Shown here: positions 23,101-33,300 of the stretch, piece by piece
How positions within the stretch are numbered: position 1 is the first letter of the stretch
Layout: every line of letters starts with the position of its first letter
Origin: Seminavis robusta
Taxonomy: Eukaryota; Bacillariophyta; Bacillariophyceae; Naviculales; Naviculaceae
DNA length: 64,000 nt
Direction: 5' to 3'
Assembly (NCBI GenBank): GCA_903772945.1
Contig: CAICTM010000026.1
Coordinates: 115,382 to 179,381 of the forward strand
The notes under the pieces: model-generated
What the model saw: only the letters and a program-made list of their open reading frames with translations
The model's database searches: none
What the model was told of the DNA's origin: nothing
Program-made: the position numbers and the translations under genes

Positions 23101-23610
23101 CGGTATGCTGCTGCTATGTTGGAGATGATTATTTGTTCTTTGCTGCATCTTGGTAGTTGTCGGATGATTGTGTGCCATAGCTTGGTCTATTGAGGATGAT
23201 GTATTGGTGGTCAGCCAGAAGATGTCCAGAAAGTCGAGTATTGCCCTCGATTGTTGTTTGGTCTTTGGGTATAGTTGGCTGATCCATGGTAGCAATATGG
23301 CCTTATCACATGACCCTTGGATATGACGGCATCTGGCCCAGTCCAACAGAACTGCTGCTGACAATGAGACAGCAAAGATACCTCCAATGAACTTGTAGCG
23401 ACGTTTCCTGGTACGTTTATCCCTGGGCAAAGACCATGCTGGACCATTAGTCGTGTAGATTGTTGACACGGGTATTCTGCCTTCCTTTCTCATTTCGTCT
23501 GTACCACCATCATCGATGCTACCCAGGGACGAGCTCAGGGACGTCGTGGGCAACGTGTCTTGGTCCTGTTGCTGCTGTTCACTGTTCTGACGCATTGCTT
23601 GGCAGTACAT
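20108..23610 (-). CDS. Receptor-like protein kinase with predicted beta-propeller ectodomain
   Basis: Exon 1 is 23610-22835 and exon 2 is 22712-20108 on the minus strand; 1126 aa, with a 122-bp intron joining CG|A in frame. A hydrophobic helix near residues 75-95 is followed by a long extracellular-type region. There, repeated blocks such as LVVAGKM, LIVVGAFD, VFVAGSF, LHVAGKF and LYVMGSF look like blades of a Rax2/kelch-like beta-propeller. A second helix (VSIIVYGVAVGCVIGMFLAI) lies at about 683-703. The kinase domain has GEGTFG (about 769-774), VAVKEF (Lys about 789), HRDLKSHN (about 891), CWLAPE, and a C-lobe of the TKL type. The activation DFG is DWG (about 965). A 55-residue basic/Gln-rich insert separates the catalytic loop from DWG. 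Two helices would place both ends on the same face; alternatively the first helix may be an uncleaved signal anchor. Confidence 0.85.
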
Positions 23611-24524
23611 GGGAGAGTCTAATCAGCAACAACGCATCCATAAAGACCAACCGAGAATTTTTTCCCACTTTTATCTGCATGCGTCCTATCGTGATGATAA
23701 CGGTAGCTTCAGTACTCGTAGCAACAAGCAGGCAGAAGCTTTGATGGGTTACCTTGACGACCCGTACTCTGCAAAATTGAAGGCATGCAGGGCTGCCTCT
23801 ATGACATATGGCTAGCTAGCTACCAGACTCCAGAGACTGAACCAATGGGATTTCTGACAGAGGGCTGGGTAAGACTCTCGCTGTGTGACACAATGGTGTC
23901 AGTGATGTTCGTTCCTTTCGCTTTTAGATTCGCTCTGTCCTTCGTGAATCACGAATGAGGTTTTAGTTCGGGACTAAAAAGCTACACATGCTTCGTCGTT
24001 GAATCTTCGAATTTCCATGGAACCAACGTGGGAAAAAAATGCACTTGCAATAACCGCAAGTACTGGTAGTATTTGGCATCTGTTGTCCAACAACCTCCGA
24101 GCTTTTGTCCTCATCACTGCAATCACTGATGATGTGAGAGGTGCTGGTACATGTACTAGTAGCTACAGATGCCATCTTGTCACCACCCGAGAAGCATTAT
24201 TAGCCAGCCATCAATGCTTTCTTCACAGCAGTAGTAATTGAAAAGAAGGCAGATTGGTCAGGAAATTTGCGTTGGCTAGAAGGGGAAGAGCTCCAGCTGC
24301 AAGGTCTGTAAGCTTGCGGCACGTAAGTTAGCGAAAACATGTAGCTAGCAGAATCGACACCTTTCCTGGCTGGCATTGACCCAATCCTTGCAGGCAGTGC
24401 CCGATCAGCTTGAACGGCAACTCAGTGTCCAGAAGATATCCCGGACTCTGGCTAACTACATCAACATTTTCTGGTTTCGCGGGATATTCGAGTGGTAGTA
24501 GTCAGGATAAAAACGAGTTTCAGT
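23611..24524. other. Intergenic spacer
   Basis: About 910 bp. Only short frames without family-like sequence; CTAGCTAGCTA motif near 23812. Confidence 0.6.
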
Positions 24525-25173
24525 CTATTGGTATTCTGTGGGCAAAGTAAAGGATGAAGCCTCCGAGAGGGGTTGTTCTCCCATGTAGAGAAGTCCAGTT
24601 ATTGGCATGTGATCCCACATGAGTTGCAACTTGACATCTTTGCCCCGCAATTCATCCCCTTGGTCTACCAATGCGTATTTGACAAAGACATTTTCCAGCT
24701 CGATCATCATGTCTTCTGGGTGGATTGATTCCACAATCTTGTCCCAGATCACAATCTGATTGTTGCGGTTTTTGGTGCTCTCATAGCTAGCCACGACATA
24801 GACAAAGAGTTGCTTGATATTCCAATGGAACGCCGGGGTCATATCGGCCTTCAGATCAAACGACAACAAGGCTCGATCTACTCCTCCATGAGACTTCAGT
24901 GAGCGCAAAGACTTCAATTCCAACTTTTCTATCACTGAAATCAATGGCAAAAGCAAAAGCAAAAGAGAGATAACGAGTCAGCAATGCGACAACAGCGTCA
25001 AGGCGACCATACCCACAGATGTACTATCTACATCACTAGATCAACGCAAACACACCTGGTGCATGGGAGCTGGTGTGGCCGATCTTAGAAATGGCGGCCA
25101 AACAGGAGAGACACAACAGAACAGTCAATCCAAAGAATACCACACCGTTTAATCGAACCCAAACTGTATGCAT
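24525..25173 (-). CDS. SPCS3: Signal peptidase complex subunit 3
   Basis: Exon 1 is 25173-25056 and exon 2 is 24934-24525 on the minus strand; 175 aa, close to the usual 170-180. SPCS3 (SPC22/23) is a single-pass ER membrane subunit required for cleavage of signal peptides. Exon 1 begins MHTVWVRLNGVVFFGLTV, matching the family's short cytosolic N-terminus and transmembrane helix. Exon 2 carries the lumenal domain: SFDLKADMTPAFHWNIKQLF, then VYVVASYES and a region ending in YALVDQGDELRGKDVKLQL. The 121-bp intron joins G|TG as Val and has GTGTGT at its 5' end. The start at 25173 gives the complete family N-terminus; the in-frame ATG at 24962 lies inside the intron and would lose the membrane anchor. 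Confidence 0.93.
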
Positions 25174-26085
25174 GGTGATGTATGCTTATAATGTTCCAGA
25201 AGAGACTAATAATGGAGGTACTGGTAAGGTAGCAGCTCTCTTGTTTGGCGGCAGCAACGACTGACCACCCGCCATGGTGGCTGCTTCCACCCAGCTCCAG
25301 GTGTTGAAAGTTGCCTAAAAAACGGTTGAACATCAGACGCATTACGGATCATTAGGGTTGGAGCTTCGAAAGTTGCCGTCTGTGTTTGGAGAGGTCGGGG
25401 GAGCCATTCACGCATGACGCAATGAAGACGTCATGATTCGACGTGACTAAGCTTTACACCGGTTTGAGCCTGGATATCTTGCAGGGATCTCTCTCTCTGC
25501 TTTTATGGGCTGAAGGGCTGATCCATTCCTGAAGAGTTGAAATTAACTTTTTAGAAGGTAGATGGCACGGGTATCGGTACCGGTAGGTAGCTAGGTAGCT
25601 ACCGGTATGATAGCTAGAAGACATGTAAACAATTGCTTCATACACTTGTATCTTTCCAAAGGTAAGATCTGGTGCTGGAAAAGGCTTGATGTGCTTTTGA
25701 TGGTCTGCTGCTCCTGGCCGTGGATGCGTGTCATCCTCATGCTCGATGCGTGTCTTCCTCGTGCGTCTCTTCCTCGTACACTGTACGTGTCTTCCCCTGG
25801 CCCTGTTTCAGGTTGAAATCGGTGATATGACGCCTCGATGGCTTATTTTTACCGGTTCTTTTACACTGACTTGCGTCTACCTTTTTCTGCGAGCGTCCGT
25901 GTCAAAACGGGCAGCAGCACAAAGACGCTGAAACTTCCAAGCTTCCTCCCGTGACAATTACGCCCACCCCTCACTTTTCCCCTTGTCCAAAAAGATTGAA
26001 TTCTGTTTGGTCAAGTTAAAATCTTGCTGATCTTGTTGTTGGTGCTTCCACTTTGCTTTGCCTTTTCCTAATTATCCGTAAGACC
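25174..26085. other. Intergenic spacer
   Basis: About 910 bp. Contains TACCGGTAGGTAGCTAGGTAGCTACCGGTA near 25575-25605, an interrupted inverted repeat, and a CGTGTCTTCCTCGTGCGTCTC-type short repeat near 25745-25795. No gene recognised. Confidence 0.6.
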
Positions 26086-26565
26086 ATGCAATACTACGAA
26101 GAAAACCCGTTTGATACCGATGACGTGAGAGCGCCTACCCAAGTTCAGTGGCAAGAGTTCGACCCTGCAAACGGCAACACTCGAAAGTGTGGTCTCTGTT
26201 TTCAGGTCAAGAAAGTCTCTGACTTTCCCATGTCGTTCTCGACTCGAAAGTCACCCAACTGCCGCGTCTGTGTGTTGATCAAGAAGAGAGGTCTGAAGTG
26301 TATGCCGACCGACGCGACGACTGAATCGGCCGACACTGTCAGCAATGAAGACGACTACCAGAACGAAGACACGGTCAGCGAGGGCTCTGGCTCTGCTACC
26401 TTCGAGGCTGCTTCAGCTCCGTTTTCGATTGGAGATACTACCAGTAACCAATCCACTCCCAGGACAATGGCCAAGAAGTTCCGCAAGCGACTTTCCTGGA
26501 CTTCTTCTACCGGTACCTCGTCGTCCGATGCCAAAACCGCTCCTTTTGCACCCATGATGTGCTGA
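26086..26565 (+). CDS. Small protein with paired CxxC motifs
   Basis: Single exon, 159 aa. The start ATG at 26086 was preferred to an in-frame TTG upstream. Residues 30-65 contain CGLC (about 33-36) and CRVC (about 58-61) separated by 21 residues with conserved-looking KVSDFPMSFSTRK, an arrangement expected of a small zinc ribbon or treble-clef-like finger. The remainder is acidic and Ser/Thr-rich, with a basic KKFRKR near residue 127, and ends in MMC. A zinc-binding nuclear or RNA-associated role is possible but not shown. No family was recognised. Confidence 0.5.
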   Translation: MQYYEENPFDTDDVRAPTQVQWQEFDPANGNTRKCGLCFQVKKVSDFPMSFSTRKSPNCRVCVLIKKRGLKCMPTDATTESADTVSNEDDYQNEDTVSEGSGSATFEAASAPFSIGDTTSNQSTPRTMAKKFRKRLSWTSSTGTSSSDAKTAPFAPMMC

Positions 26566-27569
26566 GCATGCATGCAATCAAATCAACAGACAAGACGATG
26601 ATGGAATAGATTTTATGAAAAGGCGAGGAAGGAACGATACACCAAAACAGTTTTGGTGACAGTGACGGATAGGAGGTACAATTTTTTATATGACTTTGGA
26701 TGCTTGTACCCGAGGCGGCAGATTGTGGATAAGCAAGTTAACTACTACTAGCTAGGATTGACTTGAGAAGGACTTATTTTTAAGCTACTAGAATTGTTCT
26801 GTAGGCTTGCTCCAAGCAGCCAACCTGCTATCAACGAGAGACATTGGCTCCTTCGGATGGGCACAGCATGCTACCTGAACCTGGTACCGGCATCGCAGCC
26901 AGGAACCAGAACAAACGCAATACATTTTTTTCATAGGCAGGGTGGTATCGTAAAGCCCTAGCAAGCGCTACCTTACGCAGTGGCCCTCAAATGTCACTTG
27001 ACATTGACAGAAGCCCACCTTTCCGTAGCTAATTACCAAGCGGAATTTGCAAAGAAGAAGACAACTTCGCCCTTTTGTAAGTAAGCCTCGCATCCGTGTA
27101 AGTAAATCTGTACTAGTAGCACTGTGATGCTACCCACACCACCATTACCCGTATGTGTCTAACTATGCATAGCTACCGTGAGAGCCACATGTAATCTATC
27201 AACAACGGCCTTTTTGGCTAGCTGCTGCCAACTAGTCTTCCAACTGCACACTAACTGCTGGAAGGTGCTTTTGGCGATAGTCTGGTGTCCCGTAACACCG
27301 TTGGTTTGGCGTTGGCTCAAGCACATAACTCGGGACACGGCGACAGTTGGATCGGATGCAGTGCCTATCTTGGGCCCGGGAGCTGAGCGTTCCGCTTTAT
27401 GACGTCGCATCGGATTTCGCATGAATGAATGAATGAATAAGGGAGCTGAGGTCAGTGGCAAGATCTTGTTGTCGACTTATTGACGTTTGTTGTCAAAAGG
27501 GACAACATCTCTTGATCTCTTGTGCCATCACAAGCAAGAGGTTATAAACCAAATTGCTAAAAGTGAAGA
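26566..27569. other. Intergenic spacer
   Basis: About 1 kb, with an ATGAATGAATGAATAA tetranucleotide repeat at 27421-27436 and TTATAAA at 27542-27548 just upstream of the next gene. No gene recognised. Confidence 0.55.
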
Positions 27570-29248
27570 ATGAAGAATCTTTGTCTTGTCACTGTGAATT
27601 CGCTTCTTTTGCTGGCCCTGCTACGTGAAGCAGCTGGCCTTCAGGGATTGGGCCCCTCATCCTCGATGACAATCGGCTCGACGACGCCTACAATGGCATC
27701 CTCTGGAGGCTCCCTCTTGACATCTTCCTCGTCATCTCGTCGCTCAGTTCTCTTGGGCGCAGGCTTTCTCGGAGGTATATTGGGTGGCGGCGATTCGGTT
27801 CGGGCTGCAGGCAGCAAGGCGTACAAAAGCAAGGGCCCCACTGGTGAAGTGATCAAAATCGTCAATGGCATCAAGCACAGACGTCTCGGCGGTTCCGATA
27901 TAATCGTATCCGAGTTGGGCTTGGGTACGCAACGCTGGGTTTCGGATGACTTTAATGCTCCCGATCAAGACGCATGTTTTGCGTTTATGGATCAGGCCAT
28001 TCTGAACGGGGGTGTCAATCTCATTGATACTGCCGAGCAATACCCCATTCCATCCGATCCAGTAAGATCGCCTGAAGGGGCTACTGAAGAGGTCATCGGA
28101 AAGTGGATGAAAGATAGAAAGATCTCCAGAGACAAGCTTGTCTTGGCAACCAAAATAACAGGCGGGAGAAATGTAACTCCAAAAAACATTAAGAAGGATT
28201 GTGAAGGTAGGTGATGCAAGGTGCTTGTGGGTCGAAAGGATTGATATTCAAAAAAGATTGAACCTGACTTGTTTGCCAAATGTGCCAAAACATCAGGAAG
28301 CCTGAAACGCCTTGGTACCGATTACATTGATGTCTACCAGCTACATTGGCCAGCCCGCTACTCGCCCCAATCAAACTGGGGACAATCACTTCAATATCGG
28401 CAAGAAATCGATGAGTCATCCTACTGGAGAGGATTTGGCGGTCCCACCTCATTTGAAGACTTGTGTCTTGCGATGGAGGGATTGGTCCAGGAAGGAAAGA
28501 TTCGTGGATGGGGAATGTGCAATGACAATACCTACGGCTTGACTGCCTGCACTCGAACCGCCAAAATGCTGGGGACAACGCCTCCCTGTAATCTACAAGG
28601 AGACTTCTCCATTATCGACCGCAAGGTGAGTTGTTGTTGACTTATGTATGTTCTATAATTCATGGTCCTCGTTGGTGGCGCTGACTCGAGTCGACGCCCT
28701 CCTATGTGTGACTTTCACAGAGCGAAGAAAATGGTGTAGCCGAAGCGGCGTCACCGTTCAATGAAAACGTGGGGTTCATGGCTTACAATGCATTGGCGGG
28801 AGGCGTCTTGACAGGTAAGTACATGGACATCCCGGCTGCTTTGGACGACCGAGATCGAGACCGTGCTCGGAAAACGTTGCAGAATCCCAGAGGCAGAATG
28901 GATGAGTTTGGTTGGGGACGTACACTGTACAGATATCGAACGGATGCTGCATTGTCAGCCGTGCAGGAGTACTCTGATATAGCCAAAAAGGCCAAGATGT
29001 CATTGACCGAGTTGAGCCTGAGATGGTGCAGGCAACGAAGTCTGATTACAACCACCCTAGTGGGACACACCAATCAAAAACAGCTTCAAGAGAGTTTGAG
29101 GATCTTCAAAATCAAAGAACCTCTCGATGACGACATCATGTGGAAAATTGATAGGATTCACATGCGAAATCGACTTCCCCTCTTTTCCTCAAACAAAGTA
29201 GGGGTTGATTGGAATGGAGAAGGAGAAATCGGTGAACCCATTCCTTGA
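27570..29248 (+). CDS. Aldo/keto reductase with plastid-type leader
   Basis: Three exons: 27570-28206, 28297-28625, 28721-29248; 497 aa. NAD(P)H-dependent oxidoreductase of the AKR/Tas type. The family core is about 350 residues; here it follows a 100-residue leader. The leader has a signal peptide (residues 1-23, ending AAGLQG) and later SRRSVLLGAGFLGGILGGG, a twin-arginine-like hydrophobic stretch, so plastid and possibly thylakoid-lumen targeting is inferred. Catalytic tetrad candidates are Asp and Tyr in NLIDTAEQYP, Lys in LVLATKITG, and His in YIDVYQLHWP. The cofactor end is recognisable as TTTLVGHTNQKQLQESL. Introns of 90 and 95 bp join G|GA and AAG|AGC. The substrate is unknown. Confidence 0.88.
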
Positions 29249-30133
29249 AAGGTTTTCTTGGTTAAGATAGACATGCTAGCTACACGGTCTGCTGCCAAAG
29301 TTAGCTGTCAAATGTAATGTAGACATTTCAATGGCAGCGAAAGCACCGGGTTCTCAATAGCTGCCGTCTCTTCATTGCTGTAGTCAGCACGGGGATGGTC
29401 AGTTCCTTGCAAAACAGTTCAAGGTTGGGAATCTGTGGTTGCAGAACCTGTGTTAGTTGAGATACAGATTGTCCAGTCTACCACACCAGAAATGAGGAGG
29501 TGCAAAGACCAGAGTTTGAGCATGGTTTTGGGTTGATCTGCGTCATCCAGCGCGCTATCTAGCTAGACCCCACAAAAAACAAGAAAAAAGGTCTCCCAGT
29601 TCCAATCTATTTTAAGACCTATCACCACAACTTCACCCAACAATTGCCATTCTCTTTTTACCAACCTGAGAAGGAACAGGCCTTGCATACAAAGGAGATC
29701 ATCCAATATGCCACAAGGAGTGACGCAATGAACTAGCAGGCCTAGGTGGCATGATGCGGACGGTGCTTGTATTAGCAAGATGCAGACAGTGTAATGTGCA
29801 CCCTGGCACTGCCAGTGATTCTGCACCATGGCATCCAGATGTGGTGATGTTTGTGTGCCAGTGCTTGTGGAGCTTATGGCCACGCAGGACGTCATGGGCT
29901 TTGCTGCAGAAAAGAGACAACATCTGCGAGTGAAAGTTGGGATGATGTCTTGTTGAAATACAGTAGTGGATGTGTAAACAATTGAAAAGATCATTACAAA
30001 TGCCAAAATGTGGAAATAGTCCCTGCCTATCGCTGTGGGGTTGTGTATTAGCTATCCGGAGCCAGGACTCTGATTGTTGTTGTTCTTTCATGAATTCCCG
30101 TTCAAGAGGCATGGATCTTTCGTTTTGCTTTGA
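29249..30133. other. Intergenic spacer between convergent genes
   Basis: About 880 bp between the aldo/keto reductase and the haemoglobin gene. Medium-length frames exist on both strands, but their composition (His/Cys-rich, no motifs) does not look coding. Confidence 0.5.
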
Positions 30134-30742
30134 TCACTCTTCTTGCTGGCTATCATCTGCTGTTGCCTCCTTTGCTGCCTGTTCAAAGACACCTCGTAGT
30201 GGTCCAACCGTGGCCACAACGGAATCAATTTCTGCTTGTTGTACTCCCAATCCTTGCAATGTCCCGACCAAATGTCCTGCTACCAGATCGAAATGCGATT
30301 CGTTCAATCCTTCTTTTCGCAAGAGTCTGGCATGAGCATCGCTGATATACGCCACAACGTCAAGATCCTCTGGTATTTTGGTAAAGGCAATTTCCATGAA
30401 TTGATACTGATGATCCCTCAATGCGTCCACATCGACCCCTTTGAAGAATCGCTCGAGTTCTGGATCGGCCACAACGCGATCGTAGAAAATGGAGACAGCA
30501 GCTTCCAAAGCCGGTGGGCCTCCCAGTCGATCTAGCAACAGAGACTCCTTTTCTTCTTCTTGATCTTCTTCTTTGGCTGCAGCAGCAGTCGAGTCGGATT
30601 CTCCTTGTTCCGTCGCGGTCATCCAATGAGTGCCACTGATACTTTTTCTGGAGGTAGAAGATGGGAGCAAGAATCCCTGCGCTACCACCAGTAGCCCCAC
30701 CAGAACTGATACCGAAAAGGGGAGCCGCAACATCTTGATCAA
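30134..30742 (-). CDS. Truncated (2-on-2) haemoglobin with plastid-type signal
   Basis: Single exon, 202 aa. The globin core spans about residues 68-190: LLDRLGGPPALEAAVSIFYDRVV is the A/B helix start of truncated haemoglobins, DPELERFFKGVD follows, and HQYQFMEIAF lies in the E-helix region. SHFDLVAGHLVGTL carries the candidate haem-coordinating proximal His. Group I-like by length and LGG signature. Residues 1-24 form a signal peptide ending AQGFLLP, where the Phe after the cleavage site fits the diatom plastid import motif. An acidic, Ala/Glu-rich linker separates leader and globin. Such proteins handle O2, NO or redox chemistry; the role here is inferred only. Two Met codons near the N-terminus (30742, 30733) are both possible starts. 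Confidence 0.88.
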   Translation of the reverse strand: MIKMLRLPFSVSVLVGLLVVAQGFLLPSSTSRKSISGTHWMTATEQGESDSTAAAAKEEDQEEEKESLLLDRLGGPPALEAAVSIFYDRVVADPELERFFKGVDVDALRDHQYQFMEIAFTKIPEDLDVVAYISDAHARLLRKEGLNESHFDLVAGHLVGTLQGLGVQQAEIDSVVATVGPLRGVFEQAAKEATADDSQQEE

Positions 30743-31188
30743 CAGAAGTTGTTTTTTGTCTTGATCAGTCTAGCTAGTGGAGGAGATGATTGTGTCCTCT
30801 TTACCAGAAAGTGAACGTCTTGAAGGATCTTTAGAAGCTTTGATTTGATGGTTCTATCTATCTTAGTAATACCATCGACCACAGTCACTCTCACTGTAGA
30901 CTAGTTGTGGGAAGTCAAGGTCACATAATATTCTCGCATCAATCTGGTGGTGGCACCTGGCACAACGAAAGCCTCCAAAAAAGTGCGTCAGTCTGACCTT
31001 TCGAAGTGTCACTGTCAGCTCTAATGGCTTAAATAAACTCAAGAAGCTCCAACAACCACCGACGAAGAAGGAAGAAGGCTCCAAATCCCAAACAACAAGC
31101 TAGCTATATAGCTCAGAAAGAAATGACAATCCGTTGCAGCTCCCCAAAAGAAAGTGTATAGCATCTACATTGATTGAGATCACAGAAG
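30743..31188. other. Divergent spacer between haemoglobin and SET genes
   Basis: A gap of 446 bp with CAAGCTAGCTATATAGCTC near 31097-31115. No gene recognised; probably carries both promoters. Confidence 0.5.
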
Positions 31189-32757
31189 ATGACATCTACA
31201 TCTACTACTACTAGTGGACAAGGAAGTGACAAAGAAAACGACTCTGCAGTCTTTGATACCCTCAAGGACTGGATTGAGAAAGGTGGGGGGACGGTTCATG
31301 CAGGTCTTTTTCTAGGGAGACAAAAACAGGGATCTTTGGCTCATGGGATGCGTGGGATTTTTACCCAGACGGCCATTCCCAAGGGCGAACTGCTGTTGAA
31401 GGTTCCTTCCAAGCTGGTGCTGAGTGGAGAAAAGCTTCCCCGCAAGTTCAAGGATCGAATTGCCAGTCCTTGGTTGCGTTGCTTGGCGTGTATCTACAGT
31501 GCTCAACAGGGAGACAGGGAACCGTACCTGGCGTCGCTTCCTGCCTCGTACGAAACACTGTGGCAATGGCACGATGACCAAGTTCAATATCTAGAGGGAA
31601 CCACGTTGGGAGAGACACTCAAAGCGGATCGAACCGACGGATCTCTGGAGCAACGATACGAGGAATATGTCAAACCGTACCTGAGGTTTCTCAAGATTAT
31701 TGGCAAAAAGAAAGAACAGGACAATCCCATGCAAGCCTTTCGACAAGCATCCATGTGCATCTCCACCAGGGGTTTTCACATGAAACCAGAGGAAGCCGAT
31801 ATTGGAAAGGAAACCTACATGGGACCCTTTCTTCTGCCACTGATTGATTTGCTCAACCACAATCCAGCCAACAAGGCGACAACCTTGCAGAGAGACGCAG
31901 GTGGTTTTTACATGGTGGCAGAAAGGGATATTGACAAGGGAGAAGAAATTGTGCATTCCTATGGAGACACACTCACTGCGGCACAAGTGTTGCAAACCTT
32001 TGGATTCGTACCAGAGTCCATGATTCGACAAGCCACGGGAGAATTGGCAGTAGCATCAGCATCTGCTAGTACTAGTACGACAATCACTCCCGCCATCTTT
32101 TCCAAAGAAGAACTGGTCGCTGCCTGTATGTCCGTCAAGAACTCGTCCTCTCCCAAACAACTCCAGCAGGCCATGAAAGACAATGAAATAGAGGGGGAAG
32201 TCTGGGACCTACCCAAGGATGCCGAAAAGAGAGACATGTCCTTGATACCAGATCAGCTTCTTGTGGTGCCATCCGAAAGCAGTAATAATAGCTTTATCAG
32301 TGACGAAATGGTCACTCTGTGTGCCATTCAAATGCTACCAAAGGATGTCTACGACGAAATATTCAATGAGGACGAAGATCCCAAACTACTCGGCCAAGAA
32401 ATTCTGGAAGATTACTTTCTTGGAAAGCTGGCACTCATGGCGATACTCACTGCCACAAAGACAAAACTAGCAACGTACACTCCGCTTTCCAATGTCCCTG
32501 GAATTACTGATAAAGCCAAAAAGGAAGAAGACGATGATGACAAGCATATTCTCAAAGAGCTGTTGCAACTGGAAACATACAGTGCGTCTGCGTTGCGAGC
32601 CCTATATGGGATCACAATCCGCTTGGAGGAAAAGGCGACACTGCACGAGTTGCAAACGGAAGCGGTTTCGCTCATGGCGGCGTTGGACGACGAAGATGGT
32701 GACGATGATGACGACGACGACAGACCCGCAAAGAAAATGAAAAGTGCCAGTGAGTAG
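31189..32757 (+). CDS. SET-domain protein methyltransferase (RuBisCO LSMT/SETD-like)
   Basis: Single exon, 522 aa, ATG at 31189. Protein lysine methyltransferase of the split-SET class related to plant RuBisCO LSMT, animal SETD3/SETD6 and yeast Rkm proteins. SET signatures seen: GMRGIFTQTAIPKGELLLKV near residues 54-73, a long I-SET insert, LPLIDLLNHNP (the NHxP S-adenosylmethionine site) near 222-232, and GEEIVHSYGD near 259-268, with the catalytic Tyr. The C-terminal 200 residues are helical like the substrate-binding domain, and the end is an Asp-rich tract followed by AKKMK, possibly a nuclear localisation signal. There is no plastid leader, so a nuclear or cytosolic substrate is more likely than RuBisCO. 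Confidence 0.85.
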   Translation: MTSTSTTTSGQGSDKENDSAVFDTLKDWIEKGGGTVHAGLFLGRQKQGSLAHGMRGIFTQTAIPKGELLLKVPSKLVLSGEKLPRKFKDRIASPWLRCLACIYSAQQGDREPYLASLPASYETLWQWHDDQVQYLEGTTLGETLKADRTDGSLEQRYEEYVKPYLRFLKIIGKKKEQDNPMQAFRQASMCISTRGFHMKPEEADIGKETYMGPFLLPLIDLLNHNPANKATTLQRDAGGFYMVAERDIDKGEEIVHSYGDTLTAAQVLQTFGFVPESMIRQATGELAVASASASTSTTITPAIFSKEELVAACMSVKNSSSPKQLQQAMKDNEIEGEVWDLPKDAEKRDMSLIPDQLLVVPSESSNNSFISDEMVTLCAIQMLPKDVYDEIFNEDEDPKLLGQEILEDYFLGKLALMAILTATKTKLATYTPLSNVPGITDKAKKEEDDDDKHILKELLQLETYSASALRALYGITIRLEEKATLHELQTEAVSLMAALDDEDGDDDDDDDRPAKKMKSASE

Positions 32758-33300
32758 ATGAAACTGTGTAATAGTAGTCACCTAGCTAGATTGTTTCCCA
32801 AAGAAAAAGTCTACTAGTACCGTATGCGCAAATGATGCAGCCTTGAGGGGCACCCCGTAAAGTCTGTCAAAACTCGAAACTCTTAACTACTTGATCTCTA
32901 GTAGCGCAAGCTCGTAGCTCCAGGCTTAGAATCGAACCCTAAGTTTAAAAGTGGTTCGATTTTTGCCAGTTTTGTCCAGGTTTGCCGACGGTGGCTTGAC
33001 TGGGCTCTGTGGCAAACACAGTCTGCATGCGGGCTGTCAACATTTGAGGTCGGCTGCGCTTGAGTCTACATTCTTGACCCGATAGCGCACTCGAGTCGAC
33101 TCATGGAGCGTGGAGCTGCGGGTACCGATACCAGTACCGGCATGAATGATCAATCGATCCAACACTGATACCGGCATGAATGACGAATCCATCCAACAAC
33201 AAAAGTTGCAACGAGCACAGTCAGCTGTACCAGTACTCAGGTCTCCAGCAGAGACTTGGGGATTGATCTCGACAGGACACTCGTTCGTTTTCACGTTTGC
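32758..33300. other. Intergenic spacer with short repeats
   Basis: A gap of 543 bp. ATACCGGCATGAATGA-type units occur twice at about 33133-33190. No gene recognised. Confidence 0.5.

Noticed and set aside
29563-30112. Two minus-strand frames of about 140 codons in the spacer after the aldo/keto reductase
   Set aside because: His/Cys-rich composition, overlapping each other in different frames, no motifs or splice structure.
32925-32960. Minus-strand GGTTCGATTC, like a tRNA T-loop
   Set aside because: The flanking stem closes with a loop of the wrong size, and no D-arm, anticodon arm or acceptor stem could be drawn upstream.
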